Shown: positions 51,001-55,224 of the stretch, piece after piece
Layout: each line of letters opens with the position of its first letter
Position numbering within the stretch: position 1 is the stretch's first letter
Assembly (NCBI GenBank): GCA_963922205.1
Contig: CAWUHX010000235.1
Span: forward strand, 413,918-477,917
Length of the DNA stretch: 64,000 bases
DNA from: Romanomermis culicivorax
Taxonomy: Eukaryota > Nematoda > Enoplea > Mermithida > Mermithidae
Direction of reading: 5' to 3'
Notes under the pieces: generated by a model
Databases searched by the model: none
The model's input: only the letters and a program-made list of their open reading frames with translations
Told to the model about the DNA's origin: nothing
Program-made: the position numbers and the translations under genes

Positions 51001-53488
51001 TTAATAGGGAACTTTTTAAAATCTATCATCATTATCACTCATCAATAGTGATTGATAACATTAAAAAATTTTTCAAAAGCTCATTTTTCAATTTTTTCCA
51101 GGCTGCAAGATTTTGAACTGTACTCACTACTCATCCAGTCTGCTTTTCATTAATTTCATTCAATCGAAATTGTAGATTTTTTCCACCTTCCGCTTACCAT
51201 ATTCTTGCTGTAGAAAAAGCAGTGAACACAAGGATATTTTGTAAAATTTATATGATCACATATCCGGATATCGGCACTTCCCAAAAACCCGGAAATCCGC
51301 ATGTCATATTTGTGATTATTGAAATAACCTAATCAAAAAGACTCATTAATCAAAAGAAAAATAATCAAAAATGATTCCAACCAAAAGTATGTGAGTCGCT
51401 ATGACAAGCATATGACTGGCCATATAAGTGGCAAATCTTGTTTGGAGTACGACCATATATGGCAAGCCATATGTCCGACGATCCCTGGGAAGGTTCTCAT
51501 GGCACTTCCCGCAGTAACATGTATGGGTTCGAAAGCTGCTTCATTTAGCCATAATGCTGGATGGTGTCAACACTATCGGAGCCGCCACAAACTCTTCTCA
51601 AAAACGTGTATGTAATTAAATCACCCTATGTATTGTTGCTAGTTACATGATACCTCTTCAGATTTGTCAATCGTAGCGCTTACATAACATCACATTACCC
51701 TTAAGATCAAAAAAGTTGAAAGATTATCAATGTCTTGGTTGCAAAAGTCATATTCTAACAAAACGGTTTTAAAGTTAATTTCTCGGCCCTTCGAGTCGTG
51801 AATACGAATTTTTCTCAAGTCGTAAGATCACAAATTTAATTGTGGCAAAAATTCAGAGTTTTTCGTTCAATGACTCCTCTCCAAATTTTGGACAACCTAT
51901 GACCCAGAGATCCGTTACAAATAAGTTATGGAATCATGTGACAACTTTTCTCTTTTGAAAATCGCACTGAAGCTTCAAGAACATACGTGTAATTTTGGGA
52001 AGTGCTATGGGTACCTGGGCGACCCCCTAGGATTTTCCATTCCTATGGCTAGCCATATGGTAGTCGTAGGGAGCCCATACTTTTGGTCTCAAAAATACTG
52101 AAAAATGTTTTTTTTGTGAATTATATCAATTTCTGAACAAGAAATGGTCAAAAAGGTCGCACCATGACTACATTTTCTCCGTCACTTTAGAAAAAATACT
52201 ATATTTTTTGAACTATTTTCCAAACTTTTTTCGTTTCAAAAATCGATCCCTTCAGAGACCCTTTTCTCCAAAATTTTGGGAATCACTGACCCCCGGCCCA
52301 AAAAAAGTGGCCCGACCCCCCCCCCCCCCCGACCTCGGGGCCCCGTTACATGTATGTTCAAGAACCGATTTGAAAACCGGTCATTCGGCATACTGAGGCT
52401 TTACGGAAAATTTTCGTTCTCAGAGCTTATCAATATTGGGAATAAAATTGGTTTCGCTTTTTACAGGGTGTAAAAAAATTTCGTGTAAGCAACTACAGTG
52501 ATAACCACCATGTTTTATGCTCGAAGCTTAACTCTTCATATATTCTGAAACATGAATAAATTTTGAATAGGAAGATGAAACTCAAGAACTTGTAACTTAT
52601 ATCTTGATGTGTGTATAAGCAAAATGCGAACCATTGACGATGAATGTTTAGAAAATTTATGAACAACGACGTTTCATTTTGTAGTGATGACATGCAGTCG
52701 CAAAATTGAAAAAATTGAGCCCGCGGACCATGTTTGGGAACGAGCCAAATATAGAGAAATGAATTAGTTCCACATTAAATACTTGAAAAATGTTTGGAAA
52801 TCGGCTTCTTCAAGGACATAAAAAATGCAGTACTGATTTCCATGGAAATTGGATATCTACGTTAATTGCTTTTAGCTCCTATACTAACCAAAAATTGCGA
52901 CAAGTTATTTAAGGTGATTTTATTTCTCACAATCGAATTATTACGTACAGTTGGTTAAGTTGATGACGTCTCACACGAAGTTTCCTTACTTCACGTACAA
53001 ATCACCATTTTATTTTAGGATCACTGAAAATCGAATCAAACGATGCTTCGGGAATGAACCAACAGCAGTTGACACGTTGCGACCGTGCGAATCTGCTTTT
53101 GATAAATTTAGCCAATATTATGGAACGTTGGGATGTCGGAGATTCTGATTTTTGGATCGAATTTTTCCAAAATCCGTTCAAAACATACGATAATTACATC
53201 CAATTGCCTGAGCCATTTACCGCTTCCTTGTTCGTCATTTTGGCTGCCCGAGTTTTATTACACTATAATATTGTTAAACTCAAAACCAACCAAGATATTT
53301 TAGGCAATATTTTGAAACCTTTCGTTCGAAGTCACTTGGCCGTCGCTCTACAATCAGCGCCTAGAACCGAAATCGAAAGCTTGAACGATAAAATAAAAAA
53401 TTATGATTCGCGCTCGCGATTATTTTTAACTGCGACAGATTTAAAATGGTTGAAAGAATGCGTCAAAAGTTCGACATTCGAATGTTAA
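8980..53488 (+). CDS. Large multi-exon gene of unknown function (joined model, about 1,445 aa)
   Basis: The model joins 8980-9007, 9223-9289, 9612-9913, 10420-10646, 16128-16824, 19255-19412, 19695-20069, 20807-21013, 21129-21493, 22983-23286, 24497-24707 (weak), 32601-33168, 43933-44105, 49428-49613 and 53019-53488. All junctions are GT-AG and every phase matches, totalling 1,446 codons with the stop. Residues 1-980 are rich in Ser, Asp, Asn and Thr, with an Ala run and acidic patches, and look largely disordered. Residues about 981-1445 are Leu-rich and helical in character. No kinase, zinc finger, signal peptide or membrane segment is visible. From memory only, SYFEAFPALS and ISPDTHFVPI recall motifs of the vertebrate KIAA0232 family; this is unverified and is not my call. 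Introns of 5-11 kb are filled by transposons. The join across 23286-32601 is the weakest point, so there could be two genes. Confidence 0.6.
9223..9289 (+). CDS. Exon 2
   Basis: Acceptor TGTTTAG ends at 9222 and donor GTAGTA starts at 9290. It encodes DNEKHDPALDSGVCPSPNES and onward, with phase 1 in and phase 2 out. The short acidic/Ser-Pro peptide is typical of a disordered N terminus. Confidence 0.65.
9612..9913 (+). CDS. Exon 3
   Basis: Acceptor TTTACAG ends at 9611 and donor GTAAGA starts at 9914. It encodes about 100 residues beginning with the hydrophobic SYFEAFPALS motif, followed by a Ser/Asn/Lys-rich stretch. CpG-containing codons make it stand out from the introns. Confidence 0.75.
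10420..10646 (+). CDS. Exon 4
   Basis: A polypyrimidine acceptor ending TTGGCAG is at 10419, and donor GTGAGT starts at 10647. The split codon A|AG restores the frame from exon 3. It encodes a basic, His/Cys-containing stretch (THCDQLKSC...HYHAHRF) without an obvious zinc-finger spacing. Confidence 0.72.
10647..11886. other. Intron sequence, no feature
   Basis: AT-rich intronic DNA between exon 4 and the family A element. Short open frames at about 10950-11200 overlap on both strands and lack splice support. Confidence 0.4.
11887..12286 (-). mobile_element. Family A MITE, reverse copy
   Basis: The 400-bp element starts CATACATGTAATTGGGG and ends CCCCGTTACATGTATG. It contains the diagnostic GCTAGCCATATGG block and a CCAAAAGTATnGGG-type block. 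The flanks CTCTGGAT and ATCTGAAT agree at 6 of 8 positions, consistent with a decayed 8-bp duplication. Confidence 0.8.
12287..12639. other. Intron sequence, no feature
   Basis: No gene or repeat identified. A short GGTTGGTTG motif at about 12600 anticipates the minisatellite downstream. Confidence 0.35.
12640..13075 (+). repeat. Family D and E repeats with long C runs
   Basis: Positions 12640-12900 carry family D, with a poly-C run and the AAAATTTTGGG(T/G) blocks shared with 29502-29875 and 34531-34685. Positions 12905-13015 are family E. A family D end, GGACCTCTTACAGGTAT, is at about 13049-13065. Both are non-coding. Confidence 0.65.
13080..13500 (+). repeat. Degenerate GGTTGGTTGA minisatellite
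   Basis: Loose tandem copies of a 16-26 bp unit, approximately GGTTGGTTGATTCCCTG. The overlapping open frames are low-complexity artefacts. A related array lies at 47540-48070. Confidence 0.75.
13500..13930 (+). repeat. GGACCCGATATT array (family G fragments) and minisatellite tail
   Basis: Tandem units of about 35 bp contain GGACCCGATATTnT(C/T)AAAATTT. They are bounded by GATGTATCGGGG at 13505 and by GATACATCTCTAG and GATACAACTCTG ends (about 13595 and 13805). The same units occur at 55225-55455. The minisatellite resumes after 13815. Confidence 0.65.
14246..15337 (+). mobile_element. Non-autonomous DNA transposon B, AAGCC variant, complete
   Basis: This 1,092-bp element starts CATAGTTTTTTAGC and ends AAAAAAACCCTG. 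It lies between perfect 8-bp duplications, GTTTAATA, at 14238-14245 and 15338-15345. Its subterminal palindromes use the word AAGCC/GGCTT, for example ACAAGCCATGGCTTGT at 14265-14280, and further copies near 14295 and 15296. The core is shared with the element at 2435-3463, although the end words differ. It is non-coding and hAT-like by TSD length. Confidence 0.88.
15346..16127. other. Intron with TGCAC-word palindromes
   Basis: Mostly featureless. At about 15787-15995 it carries CTGCACTGGTGCAG and CTGCACTGTGCAG palindromes ending GCAGAAAAAAGACTGG. This is the same subterminal word set as 41815-41882, 46440-46497 and 61755-61839, and probably a short decayed element. Confidence 0.5.
16128..16824 (+). 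CDS. Exon 5, Ala run and acidic region
   Basis: Acceptor TTTTTCAG is at 16127 and donor GTGAGC at 16825. It is the largest exon (697 nt), phase 0 in and phase 1 out. It encodes a Trp-rich start (GSWPL...PFWPCTEWFCTE), an Ala run in MEPAAAAAANKYF, an acidic stretch EADDDLDVILDDLLPNDL, Ser-rich linkers, and a DDSDDNGDN acidic patch. G+C content is clearly above the intron background. Confidence 0.8.
16825..17189. other. Intron sequence, no feature
   Basis: AT-rich DNA between exon 5 and the next family A copy; nothing recognised. Confidence 0.4.
17190..17642 (+). mobile_element. Family A MITE
   Basis: The 453-bp element runs from CATACATGTAACGGG to ATTAGATGTATG. It has G runs of up to about 13 and the GCTAGCCATATGGTCGACGA block. 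The flanks AGAAGAGG and ATCAGAGG (6 of 8) are compatible with an old 8-bp duplication. Confidence 0.8.
17643..17835 (+). repeat. Family E repeat copy
   Basis: Contains CATTTTGTCTCAAAATTAG and the CCCCTCATACCCCTCCC segment shared with 12905-13015 and, in reverse, 26220-26400. Confidence 0.65.
17836..19254. other. Intron sequence
   Basis: No gene seen. A short direct repeat of CCATTGTATGTTCAAAAAAT occurs at about 18449 and 18481. Otherwise unassigned. Confidence 0.4.
19255..19412 (+). CDS. Exon 6
   Basis: Acceptor CTTTTTAG is at 19254 and donor GTGAGA at 19413. The split codon A|GC continues from exon 5. It encodes a Pro/Asn-rich acidic peptide ending LNLHIVPPVSD. Confidence 0.72.
19695..20069 (+). 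CDS. Exon 7
   Basis: The acceptor is TTTTTAAG at 19694 (a less common AAG; the nearby CAG at 19699 breaks the frame). Donor GTTTCA is at 20070. It encodes SFCLPKFDLSS, an Ala/Ser linker, ISPDTHFVPI, and an acidic aromatic stretch with DLDYYVYLEPEKS. Phase 0 at both ends. Confidence 0.68.
20070..20806. other. Intron sequence, no feature
   Basis: AT-rich intron with no recognised repeat or gene. Confidence 0.45.
20807..21013 (+). CDS. Exon 8, basic region
   Basis: Acceptor TTTGTAG is at 20806 and donor GTAATT at 21014. It encodes 69 residues rich in Lys, Arg, Ser and Gln, a possible nuclear-localisation-type basic segment (YKKSEKSAKKLQSKNR). Phase 0 at both ends, so it could be skipped in frame. 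Confidence 0.72.
21129..21493 (+). CDS. Exon 9
   Basis: Acceptor TGTTCAG is at 21128 and donor GTAAGT at 21494. It encodes VQTEDKYFIDMRND through a hydrophobic segment (NVNWASLLGLTQFHFDQI) to PLARKLSPIEELES. It ends in phase 2. Confidence 0.78.
21494..22982. repeat. Intron with family A fragments
   Basis: Diverged family A pieces lie at about 21922-22275 (forward), 22305-22530 (reverse, ending CCGTTACATGTA) and 22600-22805 (forward). They retain the GTATTTTTCCGACCAAAAG and CTAGCCAT/TGGC-type blocks. No complete ends or target duplications remain. Confidence 0.55.
22983..23286 (+). CDS. Exon 10, with alternative terminal form to 23361
   Basis: Acceptor TTCGCTTAG is at 22982. One base completes the CG|A Arg codon from exon 9. 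It encodes WPSSIDLKRQLDILNENM and a Ser/Cys/Asn-rich region ending DKRDEELLLKY. Donor GTGAGC at 23287 keeps phase 0 into 24497. Without splicing, the frame continues 24 codons to a TGA at 23359-23361, giving a protein of 934 residues. Confidence 0.7.
23362..24496. other. Intron or alternative 3' UTR
   Basis: If exon 10 is terminal, this is its 3' UTR, with an AATAAA at 24385-24390 as a candidate polyadenylation signal. Otherwise it is intron. A possible acceptor TTTCTATTTAG at about 23599 opens an 84-codon frame of low quality that I did not accept as coding. Confidence 0.4.
24497..24707 (+). CDS. Candidate exon 11 (weak donor)
   Basis: Acceptor TATATTTTAG is at 24496 and phase 0 matches exon 10. 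It encodes FLHDSLKMSLRFNYTLLVP, then an Arg/Ser/Thr-rich stretch ending HSSSYRF. The phase-1 donor needed to reach 32601 is TTTTG|GTGCTA at 24708, a poor match to consensus. The frame otherwise stops at about 24745. This exon could end a separate gene. Confidence 0.4.
24708..25212. other. Intron sequence with TCTGGCA repeats
   Basis: No gene. Positions 24970-25090 contain several interspersed TCTGGCA/ACTGGCA words of unknown significance. Confidence 0.4.
25213..26187 (+). mobile_element. Family C element, forward, interrupted by family D
   Basis: It starts TTTTGTGCACGGACATTTG, includes the palindrome TTGTGCCAATTGGCACAAC, and ends GGCACAAAAAAAACACTG. It is the reverse complement of 4300-6011 without the foldback insert. 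A family D element with a target duplication lies inside at 25680-25842. No clear duplication is visible at its own outer ends. It is non-coding. Confidence 0.7.
25680..25842 (+). mobile_element. Family D element with 8-bp target duplication
   Basis: The 163-bp insert starts CATACCTGTAGGACC and ends GGCCAATG. It is flanked by perfect ATCCGAAT copies at 25672-25679 and 25843-25850. The uninterrupted target is recovered from the reverse family C copy at about 4645. It carries G runs and AAATTTTTnCC blocks. The CA...TG ends and 8-bp duplication fit hAT. Confidence 0.78.
26205..26605 (-). repeat. Family E and D repeat pair
   Basis: Positions 26220-26400 are reverse family E (CTAA/AATTTTGAGACAAAATGAC). 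Positions 26440-26600 are family D, ending GTCGGACCTCTTAAAGGTATG. Confidence 0.6.
26606..27017. repeat. Fragment of a TTTCCAC-word B element end and G-rich repeat
   Basis: CACTGTTTTTTCCACGGAC at 26765 opens a B-type end with TGTGGAAA words. It matches 2435-2600 until about 26925, where it is cut by a G-rich segment (CCTGTAATTGGGGGAGG), itself repeated at 26990-27010. Confidence 0.55.
27026..29501 (+). mobile_element. Family A MITE split by a LINE
   Basis: The left part is 27026-27372 (CATACATGTAACG...GGATTGGAAA). The right part is 29412-29501 (AAAATCCTGGGGG...TTATATGTATG). Together they rebuild the intact GGATTGGAAAATCCTGG block seen in other copies, so the LINE inserted without loss. The outer flanks CCACCTCC and CCCCCACC are only roughly alike. 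Confidence 0.78.
27373..29411 (+). pseudogene. 5'-truncated non-LTR retrotransposon (CR1/jockey-like), dead
   Basis: Reverse transcriptase motifs occur in order: LKPSLALGPDHL, ANIVPVFKKGD, IDTIYIDFKKAFDSVSH, SSGVPQGSVLGPTLFLLFIN, then FADD at 28347-28358. A 3' region follows with LEYCSTVWNPYY and the usual RRFTKRIF. Breaks are a TGA at 27818, a TAG at about 27978, frameshifts near 28340 and 28440, and a TGA at about 28876. It ends in an ATTC tandem tail at 29393-29411. The FADD box and tail suggest the CR1/L2/jockey group. The endonuclease part is missing. It cannot be active. Confidence 0.88.
29502..29875 (+). repeat. Family D tandem copies
   Basis: Two successive family D units with CCCCACCCC runs and CCCAAAATTTTGGG blocks. 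They end GGTCGGACCTCTTACAGG at about 29848-29865. The proline-rich open frames in this stretch are repeat artefacts. Confidence 0.65.
29876..30279. other. Intron sequence
   Basis: About 29900-30070 resembles part of the B core (TTAGATTTATATTTTGTGTTC...CTCGTAATTCCTAGAAATT) in decayed form; the remainder is unassigned. Confidence 0.4.
30280..31580 (+). mobile_element. Composite B elements, TGCAC and TGTACA variants
   Basis: The left end has GTGTTTTTTTGCACTGTGCAAG and a second GCACCGTGCAAAAAA. A truncated B core (30375-30670) is followed directly by a second B core (30675-31380). The right end carries TTTGTACATGTACAAATGG and GTACAAAAAAAAACCTG. The two ends therefore use different palindromic words. 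No target duplication was identified. Confidence 0.65.
31660..32600. repeat. Family C end and reverse B fragment in intron
   Basis: CAGTGTTTTTTTGTGCACGG at 31676 begins a family C end that decays by 31810. Positions 31830-32160 are a reverse B-core fragment (AACTATCCAAGAGCATAATG). The rest up to the exon acceptor is AT-rich. Confidence 0.55.
32601..33168 (+). CDS. Exon 12, start of helical C-terminal block
   Basis: Acceptor ATTATTTTAG is at 32600 and donor GTAAGT at 33169. It encodes about 189 residues rich in Leu, Lys and aromatics (KRDKFFYLCAFEIAKRLQR, LRNWLDIIEEAI, QLSKALLALSKMHLI), with several predicted amphipathic helices. Phase 1 in, phase 2 out. An in-frame ATG at 32612 would be the start if this is a separate gene. 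Confidence 0.82.
33169..33719. other. Intron sequence, no feature
   Basis: Nothing recognised apart from a TGCAC/GTGCAGAA-type motif at about 33195-33245. Confidence 0.4.
33728..34153 (+). mobile_element. Family A MITE with 8-bp target duplication
   Basis: The 426-bp element runs from CATACATGTAACGG to ATTACATGTATG. The left duplication is CCTGTAAG at 33720-33727. The right copy is CCTGTAA at 34154-34160, with its final G displaced to 34531 by a later MITE. It sits in the end of a family D element. Confidence 0.85.
34161..34527. mobile_element. PIF/Harbinger-like MITE
   Basis: The 367-bp element has 17-bp inverted ends, AGGTCCTGCTATACTTC on the left and its complement with one mismatch on the right (GAAGTATAGCAGGGCCT). 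It is flanked by a 3-bp duplication, TAA, at 34158-34160 and 34528-34530. Internal GAAGTATAGC/GCTATACTT repeats occur near 34210, 34258 and 34449. A TAA duplication is typical of PIF/Harbinger. It is non-coding. Confidence 0.82.
34528..34685 (-). repeat. Family D remnant
   Basis: Starts TAAGAGGTCCGACTAGTTGG and carries AAAATTTTCCCC and GGTTGGGTACAGGGG blocks of family D, in the orientation of 25680-25842. Confidence 0.65.
34686..35816. mobile_element. Family G element with TAGAGATG ends and nested family A pieces
   Basis: The left end is TAGAGATGCAACGGGTACCC. The right end is the complement of TAGAGATGTAACAAGTACCC. Near both ends are repeated GGTACCCGAA/ACCCGAAT words. Inside are a reverse family A fragment (about 35040-35300) and a forward one (about 35540-35635). 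The ends resemble hAT termini, but no matching 8-bp flanks are visible. Confidence 0.6.
35817..37009. other. Intron sequence, no gene
   Basis: AT-rich. An imperfect direct repeat of TTTTGATTTCCTC occurs at about 35900 and 35947. Nothing else recognised. Confidence 0.4.
37018..37413 (+). mobile_element. Family A MITE with perfect 8-bp target duplication
   Basis: The 396-bp element, CATACATGTAACGG to AATCACATGTATG, lies between GGCTGGAG copies at 37010-37017 and 37414-37421. It carries the AAAAGTATGGGGGTCCCTA block. Of the family A copies here this is among the cleanest. Confidence 0.9.
37422..38020. repeat. GGCACC-rich repeat and family E fragments
   Basis: Positions 37455-37530 have CACTGGTGCAGGTGCC and related GCACCAGCA words, also found at 42520-42590. 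Family E fragments lie at about 37530-37575 and 37835-37925 (CCATACCCCCCATGGGG). Confidence 0.55.
38050..40200 (-). pseudogene. ZBED-type hAT transposase relic
   Basis: Read on the minus strand, the parts come in the expected order. A BED finger lies at about 40170-40075 (CNYCVKEISHGG...LKRHLATH). The motif QPMSVVEDEGFREIMKRV follows at about 39870-39810, then AFTYHIWSSCALESYCSLMC near 39700-39640. A helical segment is at 39224-38781 (LLQAELTHWNAQYYMLDHLI). The C-terminal dimerisation domain is at 38250-38080 (ATSVSSEHLFTTSRIIFSDV, LSQEKLEMLVYLSKN). An in-frame stop precedes the first finger Cys, and several frame breaks separate the blocks, so it is inactive. It lies in an intron, antisense to the host gene. 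Confidence 0.85.
40390..41798 (+). mobile_element. B element interrupted by family A
   Basis: The left end carries TTTGTACATGTACAAATGG at about 40387 and a CCCCATTTAGGG word. The B core follows (40460-41280). The right end, TTCCATTTGGGGAAAACGC to AAAAACAGTG at 41798, comes after the family A insert at 41321-41757. The right end and its flank match the copy at 45511-46427. Confidence 0.68.
41321..41757 (+). mobile_element. Family A MITE inside a B element
   Basis: The 437-bp element runs from CGTACATGTAACGGGG to AATTACATGTATG. The flanks CTCTTCTC and CCCTTCTT match the CCCCTTTTCCC tract of the related intact B copy at 46385. They are consistent with an 8-9 bp duplication that has since diverged. 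Confidence 0.8.
41799..42440 (+). repeat. TGCAC-word end joined to B core, TGTACA right end
   Basis: CAGTGCAGAAAC at about 41816 and GCAGAAAAAACACTG at 41868-41882 are followed by the right half of a B core (41885-42300). A TTTGTACATGTGCAAATGG end with GTACAAAAAAAACCTG follows. This last part is nearly the same as 31380-31578. Confidence 0.6.
42441..43317. other. Intron sequence with GGCACC repeat
   Basis: Positions 42520-42590 repeat the CACTGGCGCAGGTGC words of 37455-37530. A 133-codon frame across this stretch is not supported by splice sites or composition. The remainder is unassigned. Confidence 0.4.
43318..43724 (-). mobile_element. Family A MITE, reverse copy
   Basis: The 407-bp element, CATACATGAAATTGGGG to CCCCGTTACATGTATG. 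The flanks ATCTCCTG and ATCCCCTT agree at 6 of 8 positions. Confidence 0.8.
43933..44105 (+). CDS. Exon 13, Cys-rich helical segment
   Basis: Acceptor CTTATTTTTAG is at 43932 and donor GTAAAA at 44106. The split codon CA|T continues from exon 12. It encodes AYRDLCCSAHRMVANANQ and LLPRYCDFCFDYINYVPRED, with five Cys among 57 residues but no recognised metal-binding pattern. Reading through the donor gives about 40 further codons to a TGA at 44225. Confidence 0.8.
44228..45510. other. Intron sequence
   Basis: GATCCGGATC-type words at about 44310-44410 (GGACGGATCC, AGATCCGGATCA, CGGATCCGAA) resemble the family G word arrays. The rest is AT-rich and unassigned. Confidence 0.4.
45511..46427 (+). 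mobile_element. B element, CCCC/GGGG variant, near complete
   Basis: The 917-bp element runs from CACTGTTTTCCCCAAATCG to GGGGGAAAAACAGTG. The right flank GTAACAGG and left flank GTAAAGG differ by one missing base, consistent with an 8-bp duplication. Its palindromic word is TTTCCCCA/TTGGGGAAA. The B core contains a GGCGC-type hairpin (TTCTGGCGCTTCGCACCGG) at about 46069. Confidence 0.78.
46428..47539. other. TGCAC-word tail, then featureless intron
   Basis: Positions 46440-46497 carry CTGCACAGTGCAGAAAAAAACACTG, the same tail as 41815-41882. From 46498 no repeat or gene was recognised. Confidence 0.45.
47540..48070 (+). repeat. Degenerate GGTTGGTTG minisatellite
   Basis: About 20 loose units of 20-26 bp, approximately TTGGTTGGTTGnTTCCnAAA. 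A pyrimidine-rich TTTCTTTCCTC tract follows (48080-48165). The long minus-strand frame with NQPT repeats is a low-complexity artefact. Confidence 0.75.
48071..49427. other. Intron sequence
   Basis: A palindrome, GTGCACCGCACGGTGTGCAC, lies at about 48591-48610, amid TGCAC words typical of B-type ends. Otherwise unassigned. Confidence 0.4.
49428..49613 (+). CDS. Exon 14
   Basis: Acceptor TTCTTCTCTAG is at 49427 and donor GTAAGA at 49614. The codon G|AT joins exon 13. It encodes SSQAWTLYGLVDTLRRIEST, then KISKLLLDKSILTKSLSVV, Leu-rich helical sequence. Phase 1 at both ends. Confidence 0.78.
49614..51360. other. Intron, possible TIR element with GATATCC words
   Basis: ATATCCGGATTTGCGGATAT at 50029 and CATATCCGGATATCGG at about 51256 are roughly inverted. 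They may bound a decayed element of about 1.3 kb. There is no target duplication and no coding sequence. Confidence 0.35.
51361..51981. repeat. Family A fragments
   Basis: Forward fragment at 51378-51526 (CCAACCAAAAGTATGTGAG ... TAACATGTATG). Reverse fragment at about 51775-51920 ending CCGTTACA. Both are diverged. Confidence 0.55.
51982..52356 (-). mobile_element. Family A MITE with perfect 8-bp target duplication
   Basis: The 375-bp element, CATACGTGTAATTTTGGG to CCCCGTTACATGTATG, is bounded by TTCAAGAA at 51974-51981 and 52357-52364. A poly-C run of about 17 lies near its right end. Confidence 0.9.
52365..53018. other. Intron sequence, no feature
   Basis: AT-rich; no gene or repeat recognised before the exon 15 acceptor. 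Confidence 0.4.
53019..53488 (+). CDS. Exon 15, terminal exon
   Basis: Acceptor TTTATTTTAG is at 53018. The codon A|GA joins exon 14. It encodes about 156 residues (MNQQQLTRCDRANLLLINLA, FWIEFFQNPFKTYDNYIQLP, LFVILAARVLLHYNIVKLK, DLKWLKECVKSS) and ends FEC with TAA at 53486-53488. It is strongly helical and hydrophobic in pattern. A candidate polyadenylation signal ATTAAA is at 53541-53546. Confidence 0.82.
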
Positions 53489-54010
53489 ATTTTTACTAGT
53501 TTCTGTTAATCAGACGAAAATTGTCCATTCAAAATAGCGTATTAAATTGTGCTAATTTTTTGGTTTTTGCCGCATCTGTCACAAATTAAGTGGGCTGTTG
53601 TCATTCTGTTGTTATACCGAACTTTTTTGCCATTCTGACAGCCAATGGGGCTAAGACTATGCAGCACTATTGCACCAAAAAAGTTAAGGTACTTATACGC
53701 ACTTTAGCGGCCCTTGAATTTTTTCCAATTTTTTCAACGTATAAGGTATGTACAGGGTTTCAACCCTATGCAGCGAAACTCAAAATAGCGGGACTCAATA
53801 CAGCGATTCTCAGAACTGCGAAATCTCAATACAGAGAAGTCTCAGAGCAGATTTTCATATTTGCGAATTTTCAAAAAAAGTTATCTTAAGAATGGGAAAA
53901 TTGAGATTGGGGTGGGGTAGACACTTTGGCCTAATAGACCTAATTCGTCCTCCATTTCGATCTGATCTGGTGGATGCTGATTATGACACATTTTGGTTAG
54001 GTCAACCCTC
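53489..54010. other. 3' UTR and downstream sequence
   Basis: Contains the ATTAAA at 53541. Further on, a CTCAATACAGCGA/CTCAAAATAGCGG pseudo-repeat lies at 53775-53835. No gene seen. Confidence 0.45.
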
Positions 54011-55114
54011 CAGGGTTTCTTTGACCTACGAGTCACAAGCCAAGTGACTTGACCTTGAATTTTACAAGCCATTCCAAATTTTTGCAAGCCAATTTTATAA
54101 TATCAGTATACGTGAATAAATTCCAATGCTAGGTTATTTTAAATGTATATATTGAGCATCACGGCGATCGATCAAAATAGAGATGTCATTCAACATTTAT
54201 TCAATAACATTTTAGAGCCGTTATTTCATTAAAATTCAGAAAACATTTGATATTTTAGAGTTTGATGGAAGTCTAATCTACAAGCATTGTGGAAAAAATT
54301 TTCCAGCAAACTATCCAAGAACATAATGACTTTGAATTACATGAGAAATCGACGGTTAAGTCGTCTATGATGACAAGTGAGAGCCCAAAAAAGCTATTAA
54401 TCTTTCCTGCCTGAAACGCCGGAAAATTTTTTTGGGTATTGACATTCTGCGATACTGGAAAATCAATTTTCCAACCACTTGTTTGAAGAATTAGTTTCGA
54501 ATTTTCTGTTTAAAGGTCGTAATTTCTGGAATTTCATGTTTGAAAAATTTTAAAACCATCAATTTATATTCACACACTCTAATGAACTTGGCCAAAAAGA
54601 TATGAGCAAGAAGAATAGAAGTTTCTGAAAACTACTTCCATGAGGCTTTTGGATTGATTTTACGTTGAGAAAGGAATAATCACTTCAAAAAGTTTACAGA
54701 CTTGACGTATTGATCTTTCTCAAAAAATTTGTCAAGAGAAAAATGTGAATCTTCATTAAATATCAAGATGCAATATTGAAGATATTACCAATTAAAACAT
54801 GAGATGATACGTTTAAGATGATTAAAACTATTAAAGATTAAAGGATAAATGAAGGTAGACATGTTAGAAGCAGCGCCTGAGGTAGGAAATAAATAATAAT
54901 GCTTATTTAAGTTATAACCGGCGCGAAGCGCCGAAAAATTTTGAGATTATGACCTTCTAAAATGCCCCAAAATGCATCTTTTCTGTATCCGATATGATCA
55001 AACATGTGACTCAAAAAATTCTGACAAGACATTTTGGCTTGTTGGACTAAAATTCTACAAGCCATTTTGTCAGTCCAACAAGCCATGGCTCGCAAAATGC
55101 TAAAAAAAACAATG
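54011..55114 (-). mobile_element. Non-autonomous DNA transposon B, AAGCC variant, reverse
   Basis: The 1,104-bp copy reads CAGGGTTTCTTTGACC at the left and AAATGCTAAAAAAAACAATG at the right. It is the reverse complement of 14246-15337 along its whole length, with the same AAGCC/GGCTT palindromes. The flanks (CAACCCTC and AATCAAAT) do not match, so the insertion boundary is altered. Confidence 0.8.
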
Positions 55115-55224
55115 AATCAAATACTCACATTGAAGAATGTATAGAAATTTATTGTTTAGATCACTATGAGACTGACTTAGATTCAAAATGTATAGCAACC
55201 ACAAAATAGCGCAGCATGTGTGAA

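Noticed and set aside
54003-55122. 8-bp target duplication for the reverse B element at 54011
   Set aside because: The flanks CAACCCTC and AATCAAAT do not match, so no duplication is claimed.
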